A DNA stretch of 64,000 nucleotides from Bacteroidales bacterium (GTDB lineage: Bacteria > Bacteroidota > Bacteroidia > Bacteroidales > UBA932), in the NCBI GenBank assembly GCA_017534745.1, contig JAFXVX010000013.1, positions 62,001 to 126,000 of the forward strand, in the 5' to 3' direction. Below the pieces are notes generated by a model. That model worked only from the letters and a program-made list of their open reading frames with translations. It did not search any database and was not told the origin of the DNA. A program made the translations under genes and the position numbers. Each line of letters opens with the position of its first letter. Position 1 is the stretch's first letter. Below are positions 42,568 through 50,729 of the stretch, in pieces.

Positions 42568-43778
42568 ACCCTCGAAAGAATTATCGATGAATCGTTGCCG
42601 CCAAAGCCGAAAGCATTGGAGAGGATGTTACGGATCTCCCTGTGGGGCCCGCCGGTATATGGACGTATGCATCCCGGATCCTCCTCAGAGAAATTGAGGC
42701 TGACCGGGATGAAATTCTCCTGAAGCTGCAGCAGGGCGAAGACCGCTTCGATGGAGCCGGAAGCGCTTGTCGTGTGCCCAGTATAAGCTTTGGCGGAGGT
42801 CAGGGGGGGAAGATTCTCCCCGAAAATACGCCTGATTGCTGCGCTCTCGGAAGTGTCGTTATTTGGAGTCCCCGTCCCGTGGGCGCTGACATAATCAATG
42901 TCGGCGGGGGAAAGGCCGGACTCTTCAAGTGCCTGCTTCATAGCGAGATACGGGCCTTCTCCGTCAGGGGAAGTCGCCGTCTGATGGAATGCGTCGCAAG
43001 CATTGCCACAGCCCGCAAGCACCGCAAGGATCTTCGCTCCCCTTCTGAGCGCCGACTCCTCGGACTCAATCACGAGGAAGGCCGCGCCTTCGCCGAGATT
43101 GAGGCCCGCCCTGGTCGCATCGAAAGGCCGGCAGGGCTCCCTGTCCACTATCATCAGAGTGTCGAATCCGTTGAGATGGAAGGAGGAGAGGCACTCGCTG
43201 CCGCCGGCGACGACCGCTTCAGCCTGGCCGCACCTGATAAGGTCAGCTCCGAGAAGCAGCGCATTGGCCGCCGATGAGCAGGCGGTCGATATCGTCGTCG
43301 CCCAGGCGAAAGGAATCTTCCCGGGCCTCCCCAGGGAGGCGATCCGGTCCGTGGTCGTCCCGCAGTCGTGAAGGGCCAGATACTCGTTATTGTCCGGACG
43401 GTCGGAGATGAAATCACGGTAATAGCGCTCGCTGCGGTCCATCCCGCCCACGGTCGTGCCGTTGACAAACGGAACAGCCGAAAGGTCACCGAGACCTGCC
43501 TCGTCAAGGGCCTCCTTCAGGGCGAGGACCCCGAGGAGGATGGTGCGCGTCACGGGAACCGCCGGGTCAAGGCCGAGCCTTGAGACCATCTCTTCATCCG
43601 TCAGCTTAACCTCGCCGACAGGGAATTCAGTCCTGTCGGTCTGAAGGTACTTGACGGCATCGAGGCCGCTGCAGCCGGCACGAAGCGAGGCAAGCGTCTC
43701 CGCTTTCCCCACACCGACGGCCGAGACGACACCCGCCCCGGTCACCACTATACGCCTTTTGAAGGACTCCTGAGCCAT
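42564..43778 (-). CDS. Beta-ketoacyl-ACP synthase (FabF-like)
   Basis: A complete 404-aa ketosynthase. The nucleophilic cysteine is in TISTACSSAANALL (about 167), and the two histidines are in SAHGTGTPNNDTSE (about 302) and AYTGHTTSASGS (about 334). It should elongate ACP-bound chains by condensation with malonyl-ACP. It stands upstream of the cysteine-less partner at 41782 and 6 bp downstream of an ACP gene. The neighbouring second active ketosynthase (44720) indicates division of labour between initiation and elongation, as in aryl-polyene pathways. Confidence 0.92.
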   Translation of the reverse strand: MAQESFKRRIVVTGAGVVSAVGVGKAETLASLRAGCSGLDAVKYLQTDRTEFPVGEVKLTDEEMVSRLGLDPAVPVTRTILLGVLALKEALDEAGLGDLSAVPFVNGTTVGGMDRSERYYRDFISDRPDNNEYLALHDCGTTTDRIASLGRPGKIPFAWATTISTACSSAANALLLGADLIRCGQAEAVVAGGSECLSSFHLNGFDTLMIVDREPCRPFDATRAGLNLGEGAAFLVIESEESALRRGAKILAVLAGCGNACDAFHQTATSPDGEGPYLAMKQALEESGLSPADIDYVSAHGTGTPNNDTSESAAIRRIFGENLPPLTSAKAYTGHTTSASGSIEAVFALLQLQENFIPVSLNFSEEDPGCIRPYTGGPHREIRNILSNAFGFGGNDSSIILSRV

Positions 43779-43784
43779 TACGGA

Positions 43785-44045
43785 TTATTTTGCCCTGTGC
43801 TGGGTGATGTATTCGGCCATAGTCGCGATGGAACCGAAGATATGCTTACCCTCGATGGGGTTGATGACCTTGACGCCGTATTTTTTCTCCATAAGGACTA
43901 TGAGCTCGAGCACGTCGATTGAGTCGAGGCCGAGACCGCCCTCTCCGAAAAGGGGCGCATTGTCGTCGATGTCCTCAGGGGTCATGCCATCGAGATTGAG
44001 GGTGTCGATGATTGCGAGTTTAAGGTCGTTGATGAGGTTTTCCAT
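43785..44045 (-). CDS. Acyl carrier protein
   Basis: An 86-aa ACP with the phosphopantetheine site GLGLDSIDVLELIVL (serine about 41) and the usual four-helix pattern. It is one of two ACPs in the operon (the other at 47083). No PPTase gene is visible here, so activation must come from elsewhere. Gap of 6 bp to the ketosynthase. Confidence 0.92.
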   Translation of the reverse strand: MENLINDLKLAIIDTLNLDGMTPEDIDDNAPLFGEGGLGLDSIDVLELIVLMEKKYGVKVINPIEGKHIFGSIATMAEYITQHRAK

Positions 44046-44053
44046 ATTGTAAT

Positions 44054-44674
44054 TTATTTGTTTTCAAACAGTTTGTAGAGAAGCTCAGGCTTCAGCGGCT
44101 CACCCTCCCCTTCTTCTGCAAGAAAAACCATGGCGTCCACGCTTCCGTCGTCCGGGCAGTCAATCCAGCCTGCGAGGACGGATTTTGTCTTCTCGTCCAC
44201 AAACGCTTCGCTGACAAGGCGGACTATCTCTTTCGCGTCGAATTTCTCCAGCACATAGGCGGAAGTCTCACCGCGGTAAAGGTTGCGGATTGCAAGCTCC
44301 CCGGTCACGACGTTGGGCAGGGTATAAACAAAAAGGGACGGCGAGGGATAGTAGTTCCCATCGGTGATGGTCTCCCTGTAGTGAATGTCATCCGCCTCGC
44401 AGCCGCTGGAGGAGAAAAGCACCACGGCGCGGTCCTCCCTCGGCTCAAAACGGTCTTTCTCATCGGAAAGGAGTACCTCCCCGGCGACAAAACCCGCTTT
44501 TGACAGGGCGTCCATCTTGAAGAATTTGGGATAATTGAGTCCGAGATGACGGTACGCTGCCGCAAGAAGGGCAACGCCATTCTCGCCGCCCGAATGCAGA
44601 ACGACTTCCCCGTCCTTAATCACAAGTCCGGAAGCAATCCTGCACCAGTGCCTAACCGTCAATTTTTCGTCCAT
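44054..44674 (-). CDS. Ketosynthase-like accessory protein, no catalytic cysteine
   Basis: A 206-aa protein with weak similarity to the N-terminal domain of beta-ketoacyl synthases found in aryl-polyene clusters. AGFVAGEVLLSD (about 62) is similar to the start of that domain, and FSSSGCEADDIHYRETI, PSLFVYTLPNVVTGELAIRN (about 115-135) resembles the region around a substrate pocket. I see no catalytic triad. ATG 44674 is preferred to a TTG nine codons earlier. It lies 8 bp upstream of the ACP gene and 45 bp behind the second ketosynthase. Assignment is tentative. Confidence 0.65.
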   Translation of the reverse strand: MDEKLTVRHWCRIASGLVIKDGEVVLHSGGENGVALLAAAYRHLGLNYPKFFKMDALSKAGFVAGEVLLSDEKDRFEPREDRAVVLFSSSGCEADDIHYRETITDGNYYPSPSLFVYTLPNVVTGELAIRNLYRGETSAYVLEKFDAKEIVRLVSEAFVDEKTKSVLAGWIDCPDDGSVDAMVFLAEEGEGEPLKPELLYKLFENK

Positions 44675-44719
44675 ATTCCCTTGAAGGATAAAATCCTTCA
44701 AAGATACGAATAATTGAGG

Positions 44720-45820
44720 TTATTTACAAAACGTGAAAAATGCGGCGGCGTTGACGCCCCCGAAGCCGGAGAGGAGCTTGATGAAAGAGATTTTGGATGA
44801 GGGCTCGAAGCGACGGAGGGCGGCGGAGACGTTGACCGGCCGGGAGGTGCCGGGAGTGGAGAAGCCGGCGGTCGGGAGGATGATGCCGTCTTCGGCGGCC
44901 TTCATCGAGAGGACGCTCTCGAGAAGGCCGGCGGCGCCCATGGTGTGGCCGAATATGCCTTTGAGGGCGCTGACGGGCACATCTGAGAGGCCGGCGCGGT
45001 CGATGGCGATGCTCTCCATCTCGTCGTTGTAGGCAGTTGCTGTGCCGTGGACGCTGATGAAGGCTGGGGCAGGATCCAGAGGCATAAGCGCCTTGAGGGC
45101 GTTATAGCTGCCCTCCCCTGTCCGGGACGGACCGGAGATGTGGTTCGCATCGTTGCGGATTGCGCCACCGGTGATACGCCAGCCGGGGCCGGATGTATCC
45201 CTGCCAAGGACGACGGCCGCAGCCGCCTCACCCAGATTGAGCCCCTTGCGGTCAGCGTCGAACGGACGGCAAGGTTCATCCGACAGTGCCTTGAGGGACT
45301 GGAAACCGGTGACTATGAAACGGCTCTGGACTTCCGCTCCGACCACGACTATATGCTCAATATCGCTCCTGCGAAGAAGCGCGCGGCGCGCAACCACCAG
45401 GGCAGACAGACCTGAAATACAGGCATTTGAAACAACGGTCACGGGATGCTTAAGTTCAAAATGCTCCCTGAGAATCTTTGCAGATTCGCTGAGAGGACAT
45501 CCTGCGCCCTTGATTGTCGAGAGGAAGAAAAGCACTTTGTCGGAAGCCGGATCTATGCCGGCTTCCCGGACAGCCTTGCAGGCTGCGATAATGGCGAGAG
45601 TGTCGAAGAAGCCGTAGCCCGAAACGCCTTCCCGGAGGGCTTCCTGCCTAACCGCGACGCGGTCGAAAAGCGAAGCCACGAAAGGGTCGCGGACACCGAA
45701 TTCGCCCTTGTGGAGGCGGAGCGCCGAGCGGCCATCAAGGACGGCACGGTAGTTCTCCTCCGGGGTGAATCCCAGGGGCGACAAGGCGCTGAAGCCTTCT
45801 ATGAGTATTCCGTCGGACAT
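44720..45820 (-). CDS. Beta-ketoacyl synthase, second copy
   Basis: A 366-aa ketosynthase, somewhat shorter than FabF. Cysteine in VVSNACISGLSAL (about 137), histidines in ISVHGTATAYNDEM (about 262) and GIFGHTMGAAGL (about 295) are all present, so it should be active. The start overlaps the stop of the dehydratase gene by one base (TAATG). It differs clearly from the ketosynthase at 42564, so it is not a recent duplicate. Role: initiation or elongation of the polyene. Confidence 0.9.
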   Translation of the reverse strand: MSDGILIEGFSALSPLGFTPEENYRAVLDGRSALRLHKGEFGVRDPFVASLFDRVAVRQEALREGVSGYGFFDTLAIIAACKAVREAGIDPASDKVLFFLSTIKGAGCPLSESAKILREHFELKHPVTVVSNACISGLSALVVARRALLRRSDIEHIVVVGAEVQSRFIVTGFQSLKALSDEPCRPFDADRKGLNLGEAAAAVVLGRDTSGPGWRITGGAIRNDANHISGPSRTGEGSYNALKALMPLDPAPAFISVHGTATAYNDEMESIAIDRAGLSDVPVSALKGIFGHTMGAAGLLESVLSMKAAEDGIILPTAGFSTPGTSRPVNVSAALRRFEPSSKISFIKLLSGFGGVNAAAFFTFCK

Positions 45821-46242
45821 TAGTCTCTAAGTGCGGTTTTCATTGAAGTAGAAGCGATTACCTCGTCGCCACGACGGATTGTCACGTCGCAGAGGGTGAT
45901 GCCGGCGAATTCACTCACGAGATCGACGGTAGTTTCAAGGACATCTCCCGCAACGGGCCGTGCAAAGCATTTGAAGCCCTTGACGGAACCGATATATCCA
46001 ATCTTAAGGGGCTGGTGAAGGATGTATTTTGAGATGTAGCCGACGCGGGCTGCGCAGGACTGGGCCATATTCTCCACAAGGCCTTCTGCGCGTAGGCTGC
46101 CGCCTTCGTAAAGCGGCTCATTACCGGTCACGGCATACTGCGTAACCATCCTCCCTTCTTCATAGGATAACATCTTGCCCACCAAAAGGAAAGGCGGCCT
46201 CTGCGGAAGCACTTCTTTAACATCAATCGTCGTGATATCCAT
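45820..46242 (-). CDS. ApeP-like 3-hydroxyacyl-ACP dehydratase
   Basis: A 140-aa hotdog protein. The N-terminus LPQRPPFLLVGKML (about 12-25) is the motif of the FabZ-like dehydratases in aryl-polyene clusters, followed by AEGLVENMAQSCAARVGYI (about 52-70), which holds the acidic residue of the active-site helix. It should remove water from the 3-hydroxyacyl chain to form the conjugated double bonds. Coupled with the ketosynthase (TAATG) and with the acyltransferase gene upstream (TGATG). Confidence 0.85.
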   Translation of the reverse strand: MDITTIDVKEVLPQRPPFLLVGKMLSYEEGRMVTQYAVTGNEPLYEGGSLRAEGLVENMAQSCAARVGYISKYILHQPLKIGYIGSVKGFKCFARPVAGDVLETTVDLVSEFAGITLCDVTIRRGDEVIASTSMKTALRD

Positions 46243-47090
46243 CAGTCCCAGAAATTGAAAAAATTAAACCATTGGTACGGATAACGGCGTACCGTATTTT
46301 CAAGAGCGGCGGCAAAAGAGGCCGCGTCTTCAACCTTCACTGCGGAAATGGTGTAGGAGGTCACACCTGTCTTCATAACAAACACAGCAACAACCGGCAC
46401 ATCCCTCGCCCCGGCAAGGGCGTAAGGGCCGGCGGGGAAGGATGCATCCTCACCGAAAAATCGGCAGCGGATGCTCTTTTCCGAGCCGAAAAGCCTGTCG
46501 GCCGGGACGGCGACGATCTCGCCGTCGGCAAGGGCGGTCGAGACCATGAAAAGGTGCTGCAGATCTGCGCTGACAGGCACCATCCTGATGTTGTGGCGGG
46601 AGAACATCTCCTGCCTGCCCTCCATCACAGCCTGAGTCTCCCGGGCGTAAACAAGCGCGTTGAGCCGCTTGCCGCCAAGGGACAGCGAGTAGCCGGCGAG
46701 CTCGAAATTGCCGACGTGGGAGCTCGCTATCACAAAGCCTTTCTCTCCCTCGCAAAGAGCTGAAAGGCAATTATTTTCATCAATCGTAAAATTAAAACTC
46801 CTGCCGCCGTACATCGCAAAGCGGTCTATCACAATCTTCCCCATGGAGAAGAAATTGCGGTAAACTCCCGCAAAGGATTTCAGGGGGCCGAAGCCGAGAC
46901 GGCGGCGGTAGAAAGAGTAGGAAGCACGGTAAGCGCTTCCCGCAAAGACCATGTAGAAAGGAATCACCAGAGCGACGACGCAGTACAGCACGGAAGGATG
47001 GAGGGCGCCGGCGAGACGGACCAGGGAGCGCTGCATCCAGGGTGTGCCGTCCGTGGAGCCCTTCCACTTGCTATGAGCGTATTCAGCCAC
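46242..47090 (-). CDS. Lipid A biosynthesis acyltransferase family (LpxL/HtrB-like)
   Basis: A 282-aa membrane-associated acyltransferase. The HxxxxE/D-type motif is ASSHVGNFELAGY (about 118), followed by VPVSADLQHLF and an R/K-rich block VPADRLFGSEKSIRCRFFGE (about 196-215). A hydrophobic segment at about 33-52 anchors it in the inner membrane. In such clusters a homologue attaches the aryl-polyene chain or a fatty acid to the lipid part. Overlaps the ACP gene by 8 bp, in agreement with an acyl-ACP donor. Confidence 0.87.
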   Translation of the reverse strand: MAEYAHSKWKGSTDGTPWMQRSLVRLAGALHPSVLYCVVALVIPFYMVFAGSAYRASYSFYRRRLGFGPLKSFAGVYRNFFSMGKIVIDRFAMYGGRSFNFTIDENNCLSALCEGEKGFVIASSHVGNFELAGYSLSLGGKRLNALVYARETQAVMEGRQEMFSRHNIRMVPVSADLQHLFMVSTALADGEIVAVPADRLFGSEKSIRCRFFGEDASFPAGPYALAGARDVPVVAVFVMKTGVTSYTISAVKVEDAASFAAALENTVRRYPYQWFNFFNFWD

Positions 47091-47328
47091 CTATCTTCGA
47101 TTCGATGAATCGGCAGAAATCACCGAAGGTGCGGTGATCACGGAAATCCTCGATCTTGATCTTGACGCCGAACTGCTGCTCCACGAGCACTGCGATATCG
47201 ACGACCTCCAGGGAATCGATGCCCATATCCTCTTTGAGGAGTCCTTCAGGGACTACCTTTTCCGGGTCAATTTCGAGTTCGTCCACGAGGAACGCCCTTA
47301 CTTTTTCTTCTATTTCGCTGAGTGTCAT
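47083..47328 (-). CDS. Acyl carrier protein
   Basis: An 81-aa ACP with attachment site DMGIDSLEVVDIAVL (serine about 39). It lies between the methyltransferase (9-bp gap) and the acyltransferase (8-bp overlap). It differs in sequence from the ACP at 43785, pointing to separate duties such as starter loading versus elongation. Confidence 0.92.
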   Translation of the reverse strand: MTLSEIEEKVRAFLVDELEIDPEKVVPEGLLKEDMGIDSLEVVDIAVLVEQQFGVKIKIEDFRDHRTFGDFCRFIESKIGG

Positions 47329-47337
47329 ATACTAATG

Positions 47338-48426
47338 CTATTTTTTACATACGAGGATACTGTGGCCTTCTCCCAGGCCGTCGTGGATGCTTTCGACCGC
47401 GAGGCCGGCTTCTCCGACAAGGCGGATCATCACGTCGGAATGGTACATACGGCTGTTCCCATTGGCAAGCGCCGTGAAATAGAGGCTCGTCATAGTAAGA
47501 TTGAGCGAAGCCGTCTCAAAGCGCTGCCTGTCCCAGAAGGTCTCCATGATGCAGAGTTTAGTTTCCGGATTCATCACAGATGCCGCCTTCGAAAGGATGG
47601 CGACTATCTCCTTTTCGGAGAAACAGTCGAGGAACTGGCTCATCCATATAACGTCCGCTCCTTCAGGGAGTTTCGATGCCGGATCAAGCATATTGGCGCC
47701 GCATCCGCCGATGCGGTCGGCGCCCTCCTTCCCTTCGATATTGGCCTTCATAAGGCCTATCTGCTGGGGAAGATCTACAATCGTCACACGGACATCCGGA
47801 TTAAACGCGACGCAGCGGAGCGCAAAGCGGCCGGTATTTCCGCCGACGTCCATGATTGTCCTCGGAGAGAAGGAAAACACCACCTTGAGGGCGTCCCGGA
47901 AGGAGACGTCAGAGTAGTGGTGATCAAAGGCAAACCAGCTTTTCTGCACCTGCTCCGGAAGGGAGGACAGGCCTTCGTAGATTGTCGGCCAGGAGCCGAA
48001 GTGCTCCAGGCCGGCAGGACGACCTTCGAGGAGGGACTCCTCGAGGCGGAACATGCCTTCGTAGTTGACGTCGTGGTTGAAGTCCAGATTGATACGGACT
48101 ATGTCGCTGTTCTGCAGGAACCAGCCAGTCTTGGTGATCGAAAAACGATCGTTCTCCGGATTGACAATGACCGCCCCCATCGAAAGACCGGCCTCCAGGA
48201 GCACCCTGGCGGCATATTCAGAGATGCCGCACTTCTTCGCGGACTCCTCTATGGTGAGCCCATCCTTCGAGTGGTTGATGGAATCCAGGATACCGAACTT
48301 GACAAGGAGCCTCGCCGCCTCGAAAATCATCGGGCCATAGGCAATGAAATGCGCGAGGCGCTGGGACTCCAGCATCGGCATCTCATCCCTGGTGTAGGCT
48401 TCGGCAACGGCGGGGAACAAGTTCAT
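47338..48426 (-). CDS. O-methyltransferase of the polyene cluster
   Basis: A 362-aa SAM enzyme with the hydroxyindole-O-methyltransferase layout: N-terminal winged-helix dimerisation domain (about 20-110, with YAARVLLEAGLSMGAVIV), then a Rossmann domain with IMDVGGNTGRFALRC (about 187), VTIVDLPQQIGLMK (about 210) and WMSQFLDCFSEKE (about 262). Aryl-polyene clusters often carry a methyltransferase acting on the aromatic head group, which suits this place. First gene of the 17-gene operon, directly behind its promoter. Confidence 0.87.
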   Translation of the reverse strand: MNLFPAVAEAYTRDEMPMLESQRLAHFIAYGPMIFEAARLLVKFGILDSINHSKDGLTIEESAKKCGISEYAARVLLEAGLSMGAVIVNPENDRFSITKTGWFLQNSDIVRINLDFNHDVNYEGMFRLEESLLEGRPAGLEHFGSWPTIYEGLSSLPEQVQKSWFAFDHHYSDVSFRDALKVVFSFSPRTIMDVGGNTGRFALRCVAFNPDVRVTIVDLPQQIGLMKANIEGKEGADRIGGCGANMLDPASKLPEGADVIWMSQFLDCFSEKEIVAILSKAASVMNPETKLCIMETFWDRQRFETASLNLTMTSLYFTALANGNSRMYHSDVMIRLVGEAGLAVESIHDGLGEGHSILVCKK

Positions 48427-48449
48427 ATCAGTCTGTCAATTATAGACTG

Positions 48450-48481
48450 CAAATATAATCTTATTATCGGCTATTTACAAA
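48450..48481 (-). promoter_or_regulatory. Promoter of the aryl-polyene-like operon
   Basis: On the minus strand TTTG (48481-48478) and TATATTTG (48457-48450) are exactly 20 bp apart, a full match with the Bacteroidota consensus. The operon's first start codon is at 48426. The -33 box touches the tex stop codon region. Confidence 0.8.
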
Positions 48482-50653
48482 TCATTTCCTGGAGACCAGG
48501 CGAAGGCCTATCCTGAAGCGCTCGGGGTCCACTGAGATGACCGCGACAATCACCTTCTGGTGGAGTTTAAGCACCTTCGAAGGGATGATTCTCCCCTCTG
48601 CAAACCCCTTCATGTTGGACACATGGATAAGGCCATTTTCGTGGAGCCCGATATCGACAAAGGCTCCGAAATCGGTGATATTTGTCACAATGCCAGGCAG
48701 TTCCATCCCAATCTTGAGGTCGTCGATCTCCCTCACGTCGCTGGCGAATTCAAACTCCTCGGCGGCTTCGCGGGGATCCCGCCCGGGCTTTGCAAGCTCG
48801 GTCAGGATGTCCCTGATTGTCGGCAGGCCGGCGCCCGTCTTTTCGACATAATCCTCCGGGGCTATCTTCGTACAGAGCTCCGCGTTGCCGACGAGTTCAC
48901 CCGTCGTCACGCCGAGGTCGGAAGCCATCTTTTCGACAATGTGGTAACTTTCCGGGTGGACGGCCGAAGCATCGAGAGGGTTGGAGCCTCCGTCGATACG
49001 GAGGAATCCGGCGCACTGCTCGAAGGCCTTGGCCCCGAGTCGCGGGACCCTGCGGAGGTCCTGCCGGGAATCAAAGGCGCCGTTCTCATTTCGCCAGGCG
49101 ACGATTGCCGATGCGAGCGCCGGCCCGATGCCCGACACATACTGAAGCAGATACGGACTTGCGGTGTTGAGATTGACACCAACGGAATTGACGCAAAGCA
49201 TCACCGTGTTGTCCAGCGCTTCCTTCAGAAGCTTCTGGTCCACGTCGTGCTGGTACTGCCCCACTCCGAGCGACTTCGGATCAATCTTCACAAGCTCAGC
49301 GAGAGGATCCATGAGGCGCCGCCCGATGGACACGGCACCGCGCACGGTCACGTCGTGCTCCGGGAATTCTTCCCGGCCGACGTCCGAGGCGGAATAGACC
49401 GACGCGCCGTCCTCACTGACAGAGAATATGCGCACATTAGCCGGAAGGTGGCATTTGGCGAGGAAATCCATCGTCTCGCGGCCGGCAGTGCCGTTTCCGA
49501 CGGCAATCACCTCGGTCCCATATTGCTCCACCATCTCACAGATAGCCGAGATGGCCTGGATCTTTTTCGAAAGCGGCGGATGTGGAAAAATCGCCTCGAA
49601 ATGTAGCAGTTTTCCCTGCTCGTCGAGACAGACAACCTTGCAACCGGTTCTGAATCCGGGGTCTATAGCCATCACTCTTTTGCGCCCGACAGGGGGCGAA
49701 AGAAGCAGCTGGCGAAGATTCTCAGCGAACACTTCAATAGATTCTATATCAGCCTTTTCCTTGGCCTCCTTGAGAATCTCGTTCTCTATGGAAGGGCCCA
49801 TCAGGCGCTTCAGAGAGTCATCCAACGCCTCCTTGATTTCGGCCTGGACCGACTCCGATGGATAGCCGCGATTCCGCCCATCGACCTCGGTGTGACAATA
49901 GTCGTAAAATATCTTGGAGGCGCACTTTTCCAAGTCGGCGTCGATGCCGACGGAAAGGACGCCTTCCTCGGCGGCGCGAAGCATAGCCAGAAGATTGTGG
50001 GCCGGAATCTTTTTCACCGGCATCCCGAAGTCGAAATATGAACGATATTTAGCTCCCTCCTCCGATTCGCGGCCAGCCTTTGTCACCTTGGAAACTATCC
50101 GTCTCTGACGGAAAATCCCCCTCAGGGTCTCACGGAAAGCGGCCGTCTCGGAGAAGCGCTCGGCCACGATGTCCCTCGCACCCGCAAGTGCTTCATCTAC
50201 AGTCGCGACCTCGCCCTTGACAAAGCGCGCGGCCTCGGCCTTTGCATCCCTCGACTTGTTGTTCCAGAATGCATCGGCAAGAGGCCCAAGGCCCTTTGCA
50301 AGGGCCACCGACGCCCTCGTCTTGCGCTTAGGCTTATATGGCAAATACAAGTCCTCCAGCTCCCTGGAGTCAACCGTCCCCTCAATCTGCGATCGCAGAT
50401 CATCCGTAAGCGCACCGGCCTCCTCGATAGTTTTCAGAATCGAGACCTTGCGCTTTTCCATCTCTTCAAACACGTCGCTCCAGTGCCTGATCGAGCTCAC
50501 CTGCTCGTCGTCCAGCCCGCCCGTCTTCTCCTTGCGGTACCTGCTTATGAATGGAATCGTACACCCGTCTTCAAACAGCCCGGCGCAGTTTTCCACCTGC
50601 CACTCCTTCACCCCCAGCTTCTCCGCGATATGCTTTACATAAAGTTGTTTCAT
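48482..50653 (-). CDS. tex: Tex-family RNA-binding protein with S1 domain
   Basis: A 723-aa protein of the Tex family, a transcription accessory protein that binds RNA. N-terminal helical region with ISRYRKEKTGGLDDEQ (about 33-48), a YqgF/RNase H-like domain starting at VMAIDPGFRTGCK (about 325), a helix-hairpin-helix block with LNTASPYLLQYVSGIGPALA (about 495) and a C-terminal S1 domain (GIVTNITDFGAFVDIGLHENG, about 655). The start is ATG 50653 (MKQLYVKH); the much longer open frame upstream overlaps the divergent flavodiiron gene and is not part of the protein. Confidence 0.94.
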   Translation of the reverse strand: MKQLYVKHIAEKLGVKEWQVENCAGLFEDGCTIPFISRYRKEKTGGLDDEQVSSIRHWSDVFEEMEKRKVSILKTIEEAGALTDDLRSQIEGTVDSRELEDLYLPYKPKRKTRASVALAKGLGPLADAFWNNKSRDAKAEAARFVKGEVATVDEALAGARDIVAERFSETAAFRETLRGIFRQRRIVSKVTKAGRESEEGAKYRSYFDFGMPVKKIPAHNLLAMLRAAEEGVLSVGIDADLEKCASKIFYDYCHTEVDGRNRGYPSESVQAEIKEALDDSLKRLMGPSIENEILKEAKEKADIESIEVFAENLRQLLLSPPVGRKRVMAIDPGFRTGCKVVCLDEQGKLLHFEAIFPHPPLSKKIQAISAICEMVEQYGTEVIAVGNGTAGRETMDFLAKCHLPANVRIFSVSEDGASVYSASDVGREEFPEHDVTVRGAVSIGRRLMDPLAELVKIDPKSLGVGQYQHDVDQKLLKEALDNTVMLCVNSVGVNLNTASPYLLQYVSGIGPALASAIVAWRNENGAFDSRQDLRRVPRLGAKAFEQCAGFLRIDGGSNPLDASAVHPESYHIVEKMASDLGVTTGELVGNAELCTKIAPEDYVEKTGAGLPTIRDILTELAKPGRDPREAAEEFEFASDVREIDDLKIGMELPGIVTNITDFGAFVDIGLHENGLIHVSNMKGFAEGRIIPSKVLKLHQKVIVAVISVDPERFRIGLRLVSRK

Positions 50654-50668
50654 ATATCCTGTTTTTCC

Positions 50669-50700
50669 TTTGCAAAGATACTCCAATTTGTGTATTTTTG
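50669..50700 (+). promoter_or_regulatory. Promoter of the flavodiiron protein gene
   Basis: TTTG at 50669-50672 and TATTTTTG at 50693-50700, 20 bp apart; the start codon is at 50730. Confidence 0.65.
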
Positions 50701-50729
50701 TTGTCGGCAACAAGAAAAATACACGAAGG

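Noticed and set aside
47134..48516. Open frame of 460 codons on the plus strand
   Set aside because: Antisense to the ACP and methyltransferase genes and across the operon promoter; shadow frame.
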